Shown piece by piece: positions 31,697-40,328 of a stretch of DNA of 41,369 nt. The translations under genes were made by a program, and so were the position numbers. The stretch's first letter is position 1; every line of letters begins with the position of its first letter. The stretch spans positions 1 through 41,369 of the IMG/VR virus record IMGVR_UViG_3300036846_000270; one strand, given 5' to 3'. Source of the stretch: a virus. The notes under the pieces were generated by a model. That model ran no database searches. It worked only from the letters and a program-made list of their open reading frames with translations, and was not told the origin of the DNA.

Positions 31697-32326
31697 ATGT
31701 TCGCTTCGCTCCGGGTAAAGACGCCGCCGGCGATCGAGCCGGTCGATATCGACACGGTCCGCCGCCATTGCCGTGTCGATAGCGACTACGACGACGATTT
31801 GCTGACGATGTACGCGACGACCGCGCGCGAACTCGTCGAATCGTGGCTCAACCGCGCCTGCATCGCCCAGGAACTCATCTTCACCATTACCAACTCGCCG
31901 CCGCCGACCGCGTCACCCCTGGTGCCGCAAAGCTTGATCGTCTTTCCGCTCAACTGGCCGCCGGTGATCCGCAAGCCGATCTCGATCCCGCGCGCGCCGT
32001 GTATCAACGTAAGCGAAGTCCTCTGGGGCCAAGTCGAAGACCTGACGGTCGCCGATCCGGACGATTACATCCTCAATCTCGGTGCCGATCCGGGGCAGAT
32101 CATGCTGAAAGCGCCGCTCGTCCCGATGATCCCGGCCTATTCCATGCAGATGACCTATACCGCCGGTTACGGCGACGCCGAGACCGATGTTCCGGGACCG
32201 ATCCGCCACGGAATTCTCATGGTGACGGCGGCGCTCTATGAAAGCCGCGGCGATATCGACAACACGCTCCCGGCGACCGCGTGGTCTATCATGACACCCT
32301 ACCGGCTCTGGCAATTCGCAGGATAA
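31697..32326 (+). CDS. Head-tail connector (HK97 gp6 / phiE125 gp8-like)
   Basis: A 209-aa protein. The N-terminus DIDTVRRHCRVDSDYDDDLL and the next helix ATTARELVESWLNRAC are the usual start of gp6-type connectors; MQMTYTAGYGD and IRHGILMVTAALYESRGD complete the pattern. It binds below the portal and forms a ring of the head neck. It directly abuts the previous stop. Confidence 0.88.
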   Translation: MFASLRVKTPPAIEPVDIDTVRRHCRVDSDYDDDLLTMYATTARELVESWLNRACIAQELIFTITNSPPPTASPLVPQSLIVFPLNWPPVIRKPISIPRAPCINVSEVLWGQVEDLTVADPDDYILNLGADPGQIMLKAPLVPMIPAYSMQMTYTAGYGDAETDVPGPIRHGILMVTAALYESRGDIDNTLPATAWSIMTPYRLWQFAG

Positions 32327-32330
32327 ACCG

Positions 32331-32723
32331 ATGCCCGCAACATGGAACACCGCGCCGCTCTCACAGGTGCCGCCGACCGCCGGCGGTCCCGTCTTCGGCG
32401 GCATCCTCGACAACGGGAATGTTTCATGGCTCGCTGTGCCGCCCGTCAACGAGGACGTTCCTCACGTTTTGGTCAATGGCGCGGTCGCTTCGTCCGCCGC
32501 GGTCGGAGCCGCACTAACGTGTACGATGGGAAACTGGCTCGGGACGCCGACCGGCTACGCCTACCAGTGGAAGAGCGGCGCGACCAACGTCGGGACGAAT
32601 AGCAACACCTACACGGTCGTCGCGGGCGATATCGGGAACAACGTAACCTGCACCGTGACGGCGACAAACGCGAGCGGCTCGACCGTCGCGCCTCCGAGCA
32701 ACGCCATCTCCTGCCATGCGTGA
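32331..32723 (+). CDS. Ig-like protein, probable head decoration
   Basis: A 130-aa protein. Residues 45-125 form an Ig-like domain with YQWKSGATNVG, then YTVVAGDIGNNVTCTVTATN, the pattern of Ig-like modules on capsid and tail proteins. It probably binds the virion surface and carbohydrates. Within a head operon a decoration role is most likely. Confidence 0.75.
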   Translation: MPATWNTAPLSQVPPTAGGPVFGGILDNGNVSWLAVPPVNEDVPHVLVNGAVASSAAVGAALTCTMGNWLGTPTGYAYQWKSGATNVGTNSNTYTVVAGDIGNNVTCTVTATNASGSTVAPPSNAISCHA

Positions 32724-32814
32724 CAATCCTTTGAGCCGCGTTGAATCGCTCGCCGCCGCTGTCCTGTTGCTGCTAACAGCCAGCGCCGTCGCTTGGTGCT
32801 TTTTTGGCCGATAA
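32716..32814 (+). CDS. Membrane micro-ORF in head operon (32 aa)
   Basis: ATG-started ORF with a short charged N-terminus (MRDNPLSRVES) and one hydrophobic segment (LAAAVLLLLTASAVAWCFF). It overlaps the Ig-like gene stop by 8 bases, and its own stop overlaps the TTG start of the head closure gene, exactly filling an otherwise empty 80-base gap. There is no obvious ribosome site, so it would rely on coupling. Likely but unproven. Confidence 0.5.
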   Translation: MRDNPLSRVESLAAAVLLLLTASAVAWCFFGR

Positions 32815-33268
32815 TCCGACCGGCCAGATCGGTCTCGTCAACGGGATCGGCGCGCTCCGCTGGCGCGTCATGCTCTACCGCCGCGACCAGTTCCCCGGCG
32901 CGAATAGCGCGCTTGAAGACAGCTACACCAAGATTGCGACGGTCCAGGCCGACGTACAGCCGACCTATCCCTCGACCTTCTACAATTCCGTCGCGATCGA
33001 TATCCCGATCTCGCACCTCATCCGGACCCGCTGGCTCGACTATATCGAGAACACCAACGTCATATTCCGGACAACGAAGAGACCGAGCGATGGCACCTTC
33101 CGGACCGAACTCTTCCGCGTCCGCCGGCTCAAAGAAGTCGCCGGACGAAAACGCTTCGCCGAATTCGAGGTCGAACTCGAAGCCAGCCGAACCACCCAAG
33201 GCGACACCGACGCGGAACGCGAGCAGCTTTTCGCTGAGGGCGCTAATTCCGCAGGCTTGGTTCATTAA
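32804..33268 (+). CDS. Head closure / head-tail adaptor protein
   Basis: A 154-aa protein in the place of HK97 gp7-type adaptors. GALRWRVMLYRRDQ, then IATVQADVQPTYPSTFYNS and the late VFRTTKR-like beta hairpin and FAEFEVELEAS match the beta-barrel adaptor pattern. It uses a TTG start inside the membrane micro-ORF. No ATG occurs early enough to keep the barrel. Confidence 0.75.
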   Translation: MADNPTGQIGLVNGIGALRWRVMLYRRDQFPGANSALEDSYTKIATVQADVQPTYPSTFYNSVAIDIPISHLIRTRWLDYIENTNVIFRTTKRPSDGTFRTELFRVRRLKEVAGRKRFAEFEVELEASRTTQGDTDAEREQLFAEGANSAGLVH

Positions 33269-33271
33269 GAA

Positions 33272-33376
33272 GTGAAAGAGCCGCTCGTCTATCTCATGTT
33301 CGCGGTTCTAATCGCTCTCGCCGCCGTCGCGATAATTGTCGTTGCCTTTCAGCTCGCGGGCGATGGCGGCTCTTAA
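33272..33376 (+). CDS. Second membrane micro-ORF in head operon (34 aa)
   Basis: GTG-started ORF with KEPLVYLMF, a hydrophobic run (AVLIALAAVAIIVVAFQLA) and a GDGGS tail. It begins 3 bases after the head closure stop and ends 14 bases into the next gene, filling a 94-base gap. Together with the micro-ORF at 32716 it brackets the head closure gene. The ribosome site is weak. Confidence 0.5.
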   Translation: MKEPLVYLMFAVLIALAAVAIIVVAFQLAGDGGS

Positions 33377-33866
33377 GCTGAAGATCACAAGCTGGGGCGA
33401 GATCGCGCTCGACAAGAAAGAGCTGCGCGCGCTCATGCGGTCCGCCGGGAACGATGTCAAAAAGAAGACCGCACAGTTGATAAGCCGGACCGCCGGCGGC
33501 GGGCGAAGCTACAGCTACGGGACCGCGTCGGCTCCCGGCGAGCCACCGATCGCGCGGACCGGCGCGCTCAAAGGATCGCTGCGCGTCTACACCTATAAGG
33601 AGGGTGCCGGCTTCGCCGTCCGCGAGCGCCAATTCTACAGCCTCTTTCTCGAAGCCGGCGCGCATGGCGGCGGCAATCCCGGCAAGCGCGCGACGGCGCG
33701 GCAGCGCGCGGACGGCCGGCGGCACCGCGCCCGCGGCGTCTACAATGTCCGCGTCCTCGAGCCGCGGCCGCATCTCGACCGCGTCATCGAGCAGGAACAG
33801 GCCAAGCTCGACGAGCGCGTCCGCAAAGCCTTCACCGAAGGCTTAACGTGGAAGCAAACGAAGTGA
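33363..33866 (+). CDS. HK97 gp10-like neck/tail completion protein
   Basis: A 167-aa protein. PGEPPIARTGALKGSLRVY and FYSLFLEAGAHG are the signature of the HK97 gp10 family, followed by a basic C-terminus with EPRPHLDRVI. It acts in head-tail joining. The ATG at 33363 is chosen; the ORF could open at 33336 but that start lies within the micro-ORF without a ribosome site. Confidence 0.85.
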   Translation: MAALKLKITSWGEIALDKKELRALMRSAGNDVKKKTAQLISRTAGGGRSYSYGTASAPGEPPIARTGALKGSLRVYTYKEGAGFAVRERQFYSLFLEAGAHGGGNPGKRATARQRADGRRHRARGVYNVRVLEPRPHLDRVIEQEQAKLDERVRKAFTEGLTWKQTK

Positions 33867-34492
33867 TCATCGGTCCGACGATCGATCACTTGCGGACCTA
33901 TTGCCCACCCTTCGCCGGCCGCGTCGCCGGCGCGGCGGACTTCCGCCAGGGCTTGCAAAACTACAACACCAGCATGGTGCTTCCCGCCGCCTATGTCGTC
34001 GCGCTCGGCCAGGAAGCGCCGCCCAACGCGAACATGATCGGCTATTGGCAGATCGTGCAAAAGACGCTCGGCGTCATCGTCGAACTCGACGCGACCGCGG
34101 ACCGCCGCGGCCAAAACCCGGCCATGTCCTATGACGCGATCGAGGCCGCGCTCTTCTCGTCGCTCATCAACTGGGCCCCGGAAGATTGTCGCGTTCCAAA
34201 CCGGCAAGGCTACCAGTTCGCCGGCGGTCACTTTCTCGATCTCGATCGCGCGCGGCTCTTCTACCAATGGGAATTCTTGCTCCCCTGGCAGCTTACCGAA
34301 GACGACGGCTGGCATGATCCGGCCGAGCCGATCGACCTACTCGGGATCGAGGTCGATCTCTACACCGCGCCGCCGTTCGACATGCCGCCGCCGCCTCCGG
34401 GCCGACCGCCGGGAGCGATCATCATAATTCCGACGACCGACGCGCCCGTTTCCCCGCCACCTGTTCCCACGGAGCTAGAGGAGCAGCCATGA
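33848..34492 (+). CDS. Tail terminator-like protein (Mu gp37 position)
   Basis: A 214-aa protein. IDHLRTYCPPFAGRVAGAAD, then YWQIVQKTLGVIVELDATADRRGQ and LFSSLINWAPE fit the family found just before gp38/DUF2635 in Mu-like tails. It would cap the tail tube and sheath. The last 40 residues are Pro-rich. The GTG start overlaps gp10 by 19 bases. This is where the HK97-like head meets the Mu-like tail. Confidence 0.75.
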   Translation: MEANEVIIGPTIDHLRTYCPPFAGRVAGAADFRQGLQNYNTSMVLPAAYVVALGQEAPPNANMIGYWQIVQKTLGVIVELDATADRRGQNPAMSYDAIEAALFSSLINWAPEDCRVPNRQGYQFAGGHFLDLDRARLFYQWEFLLPWQLTEDDGWHDPAEPIDLLGIEVDLYTAPPFDMPPPPPGRPPGAIIIIPTTDAPVSPPPVPTELEEQP

Positions 34493-34689
34493 AAGTCCGC
34501 ATCGCCGAGGGCCGCGCAATCCGCGATCCCGTCACCCACACGCTCTACCAAGCGGGCGAAACCCGCGAGGTTCCCGAAAGCATGTTCTGGCATCGCCGGC
34601 TGCGCGACGGCGACGCGACCGCCGTCCGGGAGCGGCATCCGCAGCAAGACCACGAACGCCACGGTCGCGCCGCGGCGAAGGGGGAGTAA
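34489..34689 (+). CDS. DUF2635 protein (Mu gp38-like)
   Basis: A 66-aa protein. AIRDPVTHTLYQAGETREVP then WHRRLRDGDAT is the DUF2635 pattern seen directly before the sheath gene in Mu-like phages. The function is not known. ATGA overlap with the previous gene. Confidence 0.88.
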   Translation: MKVRIAEGRAIRDPVTHTLYQAGETREVPESMFWHRRLRDGDATAVRERHPQQDHERHGRAAAKGE

Positions 34690-34695
34690 CGAGCG

Positions 34696-36174
34696 ATGGC
34701 GATCAATTTCACCTATTACCCGGAGTCGAACCGGGTTCCCGGCGTCTATGTCGAAATGGACCCGTCGCAAGCCAATACTGCGACGACCTTTCAACGCTCG
34801 CTCATGCTCGGCCAGATCCTCTCGACCGGGACCGCTACGCCGCTCGAACCCGTCGAGGTCGAGTCGCTGACGCAAGTCCAAAACCTTTGCGGCCGCGGCT
34901 CGATGCTGACGCAGATGGTGCAAGCCTATCTCGCCGGCGACAATTTCGGCGATCTGTGGATTTTGCCGTTCGCCGACAGCGTCGCGAGTCAGGCGTCGGC
35001 GGGCGAGATCGACTTCGCCGGCGTCTGCACGACACCCGGCACGCTGAACGTCTATCTCGGCGGCATCCGGGTACAGGTCGGCGTCAATCTCAACGACGAC
35101 GCCGCGGCGGTCGCCTCAAACCTCGCCGCCGTCATTGCCGCGAATCCCGATCTCGCCGTTACCGGGACATCGACCGCCGGCAGTTCGAGCGTCCAGATCA
35201 CCGCAAAGAACAAGGGCGAGACCGGCGACGATATCGACATCCGGGTCAATTATCTCGGCCAGCTTGGCGGCGAGATGATGCCGGCCGGCATTACCGCGAC
35301 GATCACGGCGATGACCGGCGGGACCGCCAATCCCGACGTTACACCCGGTCTCGCGAACCTCTCCGACCAGACCTATGACTTCATCGTCTCGCCCTATACC
35401 GACACCGCGAATCTCAACGCGGTCGAGGTCTTCCTCTCGGACTATCAAGGCCGGTGGTCGTGGGAGCAAATGCTCTACGGCGGCGCGTTCTCGGCCTATC
35501 GCGGGACACTCGGCGAGCTGACCGCCTTCGGGACCGCGCGCAACGACCAACACATGGCGGTCATGGGCTTCAACGACTCGCCCGATCCCGCGTGGATATG
35601 GGCGGCGATGGTCGGCGGCTATTGCGCCGCGAGCCTTCGCGTCGATCCCGGTCTTCCGCTGCAATACATCGGGACGCAGCTCAAAGCGCCGCCGGTGCAA
35701 AGCCGGCTCGATATCGGCGAGCGGAACACGCTGCTTTACGACGGGATATCAACCTTCCGCGTCAACGACGCCGGACAGGTCGTCATCGAGCGGATGCGGA
35801 CGACTTACCAGAAGTCGATGAGCGGCGCGGACGACGACAGCTATCTCGATGTCGAAACCATGTACGGGCTGATGTTTGTCGCGCGCGACCTGACGAACTA
35901 TCTCCTGACGCGCTACGCCCGCAAGAAACTCGTCCAGAACGGGACGCCGGTCCTGCCGGGAAGCAACTGCGTGACGCCGGCGATGATCCAGGCGTCGGTC
36001 GTCGCCGAATATCGCGTCCTCGAGGCCAACGGCTACGTTCAGAACTCGGCGACCTTCGCGCGCAACATCGTCACCGAAGACGCCGGCCACGGTCTCGTGA
36101 AGATTTTGGCTCCGGTCGATCTGGTCAACCAACTGCGCCAGATAGCTATTCTGCTTCAGTTCCGCAAATCGTAG
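34696..36174 (+). CDS. Contractile tail sheath protein (Mu gpL-like)
   Basis: A 492-aa sheath protein. NRVPGVYVEMDPSQANT at the start, then FVDPYTD-like FIVSPYTDTANLNAVEVFL, QYIGTQLKAPPVQSRLD and a C-terminal YVQNSATFARNIVTEDAGHG are the Mu-type sheath pattern. The presence of sheath, tube and baseplate J proteins shows a myovirus-like contractile tail. Its ribosome site is GGGGAG. Confidence 0.95.
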   Translation: MAINFTYYPESNRVPGVYVEMDPSQANTATTFQRSLMLGQILSTGTATPLEPVEVESLTQVQNLCGRGSMLTQMVQAYLAGDNFGDLWILPFADSVASQASAGEIDFAGVCTTPGTLNVYLGGIRVQVGVNLNDDAAAVASNLAAVIAANPDLAVTGTSTAGSSSVQITAKNKGETGDDIDIRVNYLGQLGGEMMPAGITATITAMTGGTANPDVTPGLANLSDQTYDFIVSPYTDTANLNAVEVFLSDYQGRWSWEQMLYGGAFSAYRGTLGELTAFGTARNDQHMAVMGFNDSPDPAWIWAAMVGGYCAASLRVDPGLPLQYIGTQLKAPPVQSRLDIGERNTLLYDGISTFRVNDAGQVVIERMRTTYQKSMSGADDDSYLDVETMYGLMFVARDLTNYLLTRYARKKLVQNGTPVLPGSNCVTPAMIQASVVAEYRVLEANGYVQNSATFARNIVTEDAGHGLVKILAPVDLVNQLRQIAILLQFRKS

Positions 36175-36177
36175 TCG

Positions 36178-36200
36178 TCCGGACGCCCGGAAGAATTTTT
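36178..36200 (+). terminator. Weak terminator-like hairpin between sheath and tube genes
   Basis: TCCGG-ACGC-CCGGA followed 4 bases later by TTTTT. The short stem and gap make it weak; it may reduce rather than stop transcription. Confidence 0.3.
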
Positions 36201-36216
36201 AGACGGGAGTGCTGAA

Positions 36217-36591
36217 ATGGCAAACTGCGAACGGCTCGCCGGCATTACCGGCGTTACGATCGACGGCTCGGCCTATATGGTCGTGTCGGATGTTACGTGG
36301 TCGCCGGCGAAGTGGAAGCGCGAGACGCTCGTCGGTCTCGACAGCGTCCACGGCTTCTCGGAAGTCCCGATCCAGGGCTATATCGAGGCGACGCTCCGCG
36401 ATAGCGGCTCGATCATGGTCGGCGACTTTAACGATATGCGCTGCGTCGAGGTTCAGATTCAGCTCGCAAACGGGAAGATCGTCGCCGGCTCGAATATGTG
36501 GAACACATCCGCGCTCGAAGTCCGCGCCGCGGAAGGGACGTTTCAGGTCCGTTTCGACGGTGTCGATGTTGCCGAACAGGCCGCCCAATGA
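36217..36591 (+). CDS. Tail tube protein (Mu gpM-like)
   Basis: A 124-aa tube protein. GVTIDGSAYMVVSDVTWSPA, then VHGFSEVPIQGYIEATLRD and a C-terminal EGTFQVRFDGVDV match the Mu/FluMu tube family. It follows the sheath as in Mu. Its ribosome site is GGGAG. The stop overlaps the gp41-like start. Confidence 0.92.
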   Translation: MANCERLAGITGVTIDGSAYMVVSDVTWSPAKWKRETLVGLDSVHGFSEVPIQGYIEATLRDSGSIMVGDFNDMRCVEVQIQLANGKIVAGSNMWNTSALEVRAAEGTFQVRFDGVDVAEQAAQ

Positions 36592-36944
36592 GCGCGACGC
36601 TAAACGGGTCCGGACTTCATCCCGGTATGGCTGAGCCGACGACCGCCGCCGATCTCCCGCGCTCGCTGACGATCGAGATCGATCCGCCGATCGAGTGGAA
36701 CGGTCGGACCTTCAGCGAAATGCGCCTTGAAGAGCCGAAAGGAAAACAGGTTCGCCGCGCCGAACAGGAACTCGCGACCGGGGCCAATTTCGCGACGCTC
36801 CGCGCCTACCAGTTCGCGCTCGTCTCGCAATGTTCCGGAATCCCGGTGCAGGTGATCGACGAAATGTGGATCGGCGACATACAAAAGGCCGCCGATTTTT
36901 TAGCGCGCTTCATGCCCGGTGGCCTGGGAACTGGCGGGATTTGA
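36588..36944 (+). CDS. Tail assembly chaperone, Mu gp41-like
   Basis: A 118-aa protein. IEWNGRTFSEMRLEEPKGKQ and TLRAYQFALVSQCSGIPVQV are the pattern of Mu gp41-type assembly chaperones, which coat the tape measure during tail assembly. A slippery TTTTTTA at 36896-36902, near the end, allows a -1 shift to give a longer product of 162 aa. The start is fixed by the overlap with the tube stop. Confidence 0.9.
   Translation: MSATLNGSGLHPGMAEPTTAADLPRSLTIEIDPPIEWNGRTFSEMRLEEPKGKQVRRAEQELATGANFATLRAYQFALVSQCSGIPVQVIDEMWIGDIQKAADFLARFMPGGLGTGGI
36896..36902 (+). promoter_or_regulatory. Slippery heptamer for -1 ribosomal frameshift
   Basis: T-TTT-TTA in the gp41 frame is a perfect X-XXY-YYZ heptamer. 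It lies 39 bases before the gp41 stop, and the -1 frame is open from there to 37075. GC-rich sequence follows that can form a stimulatory structure. Confidence 0.85.
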
Positions 36945-37075
36945 TCGCCGACCTTGCCCGGTATTGGCATTGGTCGCCGCAAGACGCTTGGGAGCTGACC
37001 GGGAGCGAACTGGTCTGGTGGCTCGACCAAGCAAACCGCATCGTCCGCCGCGAGCAGACGCCGGCCGAGGAATAG
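36902..37075 (+). CDS. -1 frameshift extension of gp41 (gp41')
   Basis: This is the second part of a fused product, join(36588..36902, 36902..37075). After the shift the protein continues SALHARWPGNWRDLIADLAR, then WHWSPQDAWELTGSELVWWL, the pattern of the downstream frame of tail-chaperone frameshift genes. There is no good independent start. The stop abuts the tape measure ATG. In long-tailed phages the ratio of short to long product matters for tail assembly. Confidence 0.85.
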   Translation, partial: SALHARWPGNWRDLIADLARYWHWSPQDAWELTGSELVWWLDQANRIVRREQTPAEE

Positions 37076-39514
37076 ATGGCCGGCTATAGCGTCACCTACA
37101 CCGTCGTCGATCAAGCGACGGCGCAGATCAACGCGATAAACAAGCGGATACAGCAGCTCCGCGCGCCGCTCGAAAAGCAAGCGGCGTCGATGCAGAAATT
37201 TATGAACGTGACCGGCCTAAAGGGGGTCGCGACCGGCTTCGAGAAGATCGCCGGGAGCGCGCTATCCGCCGCCAACGCGATCGGCCGCATGGTCCCGGCG
37301 CTCGGCGCGATTACCGGCGCGGCGTCGATCGCCGGCCTCGGGAGGCTCGTCACCGATTTTGCCGATATGGCAGTCGAGCTGACGAAAACCGGGATGATCC
37401 TCGACGAGACGCCCGAAAAGCTGTCCGGCGTCGCCCAGGCGATGCGCTCGCTCGGCGGCGACGCGAAGACCGCGATCGATGCGCTCGTCGAACTAAAGAA
37501 CACCACCTACGACGCCGCGATCGGCCTTAACGCGACCGCCGCCTATGCCTTCGCCCGGGCGAATATTCCGCTGAAGGACTTCAACGGGAATATGCGCGAC
37601 GTAATCGACATCGAGGGAGATGTCTTAAAGCATCTCGACGCGATCCCGAATAGCATGGACCGCCAGCGCGAAGCGTTGCGAATGGGCGGTCAGGCGCTCG
37701 CCGACACCTACAATCAGTACCACGCGCTAGGTATCTCGACGGAAGACTTCATCAAACGCCAGAAGACTATGCAAACGCTCGACGCCGAGCGGACCCGGTC
37801 ATTGCGGCAACTCGATCTCGCGATGGGCGGTCTCAACGCGTCGTTTTACGATCTCGGCGCGACGATCGCCGGCGCTGTCGCTCCCGCGCTGACCGGCATC
37901 TTTAAAGAGATCGGCGGCTATCTCGAAGCTCACAAAGGCGAGATCAGCGCCGAGATCGAGCGGATGGGCAAGGCGTTCGAGCAATGGGTCAAGAGCGGTG
38001 CCGCAAAGCAGATGGCGCAGGACTTCGGCGCGGTTCTCGGCGTCGTTCTCAAACTGGTCGAGGCGCTCGCGAGTGTTATCCGCTATCTCGGCGATCTCCG
38101 GACGCGGCTCAACGGGATGCCGACCGCGGAAGATATCCTCAACGAGTCGCCGCTCGCCAAGGGGCTAAGCGACGAGGAAAAGAAACGCATCCTCGAAGCG
38201 TCGCCGGGAGCGCACGCGACCCCAAATCTATTTCCGGGGCTTTTACCGGGAGAGACGCCCGAACAGCGCGAGCAACGCATCCGCACGCAGCTCGGTGTGC
38301 CGAGCGAGAGGCCCGCGGGTGTCGCACCGGGACAACCATACGGGACCGGGACGATCCCGCCGGTCGGAGCGCCGGCGCCGGCTCCGGCTCCGGCCGCGAC
38401 ACCGACACCGGCTCCGGGACCGCAGGGAGCCGCGGGAGGGCCGCCCGCCGCCTTCGGACAGGCGATCGAGGATGTCGAAAGCAGCGGCGGGACCAATTAC
38501 AACCCGTCGCCGATCCCCGGTCACTCGGCGAGCGGTCCGCGCCAGATGGAACCGTCAACGTTCGCGGAGTATGCCAAGCCGGGAGAGGACATCTCTAATC
38601 CGGCAGACAATCGCCGCGCTAGTGACCGCTACATCAACGCGCTCTGGAAGAAATACGGCGGCGATCCGGAGAAAGTCGCCTACGCCTACGCCAACGGCTC
38701 GATCAGCTCGCCGGACCGCAACCCCGGCTATGTGAAAAAGTTCATGGCGGCTTACAACACCCGCGCAGCTTCCGCGCCTCCGCGGATGCCATCACCCGCA
38801 ACCGTTCCCGGTCCGGCCGGACCAACGCCGGATTCGTCCGTTCCTCGCGCACCAAACACGCCGGGAGGCAGCATCGGGCCGGTCATGGACCAGATGTTCG
38901 CGATGGCTGGCACCCGCGGGAAAGACGTTCGCGAATTTCTCCGCGACCCACAAGGCAAGCTTCAACACGACCCGGAACTCGGCAACTGGTGCGCGGAATA
39001 CGTCAACGCCTATTTGCAACACGTTGGCGTCCCCGGCACGACCGGGCCGGATCATTTGATGGCGGCGTCGTTCCTGCGTTGGGGACAACAGGTCGAGCAA
39101 GGCGAGGTCCGCCAGGGCGACATCCTGTTGAACAAAAACCTCGCGCCGGGAAAGGCTCATGTCGGCGTCGCGACGGGGCGGTCGTGGCTCAATACGCCGG
39201 GACACAAGCCGGGTGAGGTCGAGGAATACTCGTCGAACTCCATCGATCCCGTCACCGGCCAATTGCTGAACCTTCCCGGCTTCCGCTGGCGCAGCGATGT
39301 CAATGTCCGGCGTTCCGCGGAATTGGCGGCGCTTCAAGCGCAGGGCGCGCCCGGAACGCTTCTCGCCGGCGGCGGGATGCCCAACGGCGGGGTCAATATC
39401 AGTGTGACGCATAAAAACGCGCCGTCCGATGTCTCGGTCGCCGCGACAAGCTTCGGGACCGGCCTCAATCTCGCCGCGCCGCGCGTCGAGCATCAGCAAT
39501 TCGGGCAGATATGA
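37076..39514 (+). CDS. Tape measure protein with two cell-wall-lytic domains
   Basis: An 812-aa protein. The N-terminal ~380 residues are the helical tape part, with a hydrophobic stretch near 70-90 (ALGAITGAASIAGLG). A Pro-rich linker (about 395-455) leads to an SLT-type lytic transglycosylase domain (460-555): FGQAIEDVESSGG with Glu468 as likely catalytic acid, then HSASGPRQMEPSTFAEYA. A second linker leads to a CHAP/NlpC-P60-like amidase domain (600-725): GNWCAEYVNAYL with Cys639 and AHVGVATG with His695. Both would open the wall during DNA entry. The length suits a fairly short contractile tail. Confidence 0.88.
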   Translation: MAGYSVTYTVVDQATAQINAINKRIQQLRAPLEKQAASMQKFMNVTGLKGVATGFEKIAGSALSAANAIGRMVPALGAITGAASIAGLGRLVTDFADMAVELTKTGMILDETPEKLSGVAQAMRSLGGDAKTAIDALVELKNTTYDAAIGLNATAAYAFARANIPLKDFNGNMRDVIDIEGDVLKHLDAIPNSMDRQREALRMGGQALADTYNQYHALGISTEDFIKRQKTMQTLDAERTRSLRQLDLAMGGLNASFYDLGATIAGAVAPALTGIFKEIGGYLEAHKGEISAEIERMGKAFEQWVKSGAAKQMAQDFGAVLGVVLKLVEALASVIRYLGDLRTRLNGMPTAEDILNESPLAKGLSDEEKKRILEASPGAHATPNLFPGLLPGETPEQREQRIRTQLGVPSERPAGVAPGQPYGTGTIPPVGAPAPAPAPAATPTPAPGPQGAAGGPPAAFGQAIEDVESSGGTNYNPSPIPGHSASGPRQMEPSTFAEYAKPGEDISNPADNRRASDRYINALWKKYGGDPEKVAYAYANGSISSPDRNPGYVKKFMAAYNTRAASAPPRMPSPATVPGPAGPTPDSSVPRAPNTPGGSIGPVMDQMFAMAGTRGKDVREFLRDPQGKLQHDPELGNWCAEYVNAYLQHVGVPGTTGPDHLMAASFLRWGQQVEQGEVRQGDILLNKNLAPGKAHVGVATGRSWLNTPGHKPGEVEEYSSNSIDPVTGQLLNLPGFRWRSDVNVRRSAELAALQAQGAPGTLLAGGGMPNGGVNISVTHKNAPSDVSVAATSFGTGLNLAAPRVEHQQFGQI

Positions 39515-40323
39515 GCGCCGCGCCGCCGCTCAATCCGATCGGTACGGCCGCGCAGACGCCGGCCGACACTTCGGGAACGTCCTGGCTCGGCGGCTCATGG
39601 TGGCAGCAGCTACAGCCGGGATCGTGGCGCGGCGTCGGCTTTGTTCTCGACGCGGCTCCGACCAAAGCCGGCCGGCGGGTCGCGCTTCACGAATACCCCT
39701 ATCGCGACACCATCTGGCCGGAAGACCTGGGCAAGCTGCCGCGCCGGTTCCAAGTCAGCGCGTTTCTCGTCGGCGATGATTGCTACCAGCAGAAAAAGCG
39801 GATGATCGCCGCCTGTGAGCAAGCCGGAGCCGGGACGCTCGTTCATCCGACGCTCGGCTCTGTGCAATGCGTCTTGATGGACTTTACGACGACCGACCGG
39901 CGCGATCGCGGCCGTTATGTCGAGGTCGAATTCGAGTTCATCGACGCCAGCACCGCGACGCTCTCGCCGGCCGCGAGCGCGGCGACCGGGAACGCGGTCA
40001 AATCGATGGCGACGTCCCTCAATACCGTCGCCTCGACCGCGCTCGGCCAGAACCTCGCCGGTCTCCGGCCGACGCCGACCGCGCCGACCCAGTTCATCAG
40101 CAATTTCGCCAGCGTCGCGGTTGACGCGGTCAACGATCCGGCGCGCGCGCTTAACGCCGTCGTCGGCCTTCCCGGTCTCTTCGGTCGGTATAGCAACGGC
40201 CGGCTTTCGACGTTGCTCCCGGCGACCGCGACGGTCGCCTCGACGCTCGCCCAGGCGACGACGACCCGGCAAGCGGTTATCGATGCGGCAAGCGCGCTTG
40301 TCGCCGCGGGAAACCGGCTCTAG
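39511..40323 (+). CDS. Mu gp43 (gpN)-like protein, N-terminal half
   Basis: A 270-aa protein. SWWQQLQPGSWRGVGFVLDA, then EYPYRDTIWPEDLGKLPRRF and YVEVEFEFID are the DNA-circularisation N-terminal (DNA_circ_N) pattern of Mu gpN-type tail proteins. In related phages this domain and the region encoded at 40400-40966 form one protein of about 450-490 aa; here a TAG ends the first half. It probably belongs to the baseplate hub end. It overlaps the tape measure stop as ATGA. Confidence 0.85.
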   Translation: MSAAPPLNPIGTAAQTPADTSGTSWLGGSWWQQLQPGSWRGVGFVLDAAPTKAGRRVALHEYPYRDTIWPEDLGKLPRRFQVSAFLVGDDCYQQKKRMIAACEQAGAGTLVHPTLGSVQCVLMDFTTTDRRDRGRYVEVEFEFIDASTATLSPAASAATGNAVKSMATSLNTVASTALGQNLAGLRPTPTAPTQFISNFASVAVDAVNDPARALNAVVGLPGLFGRYSNGRLSTLLPATATVASTLAQATTTRQAVIDAASALVAAGNRL

Positions 40324-40328
40324 GCGCG

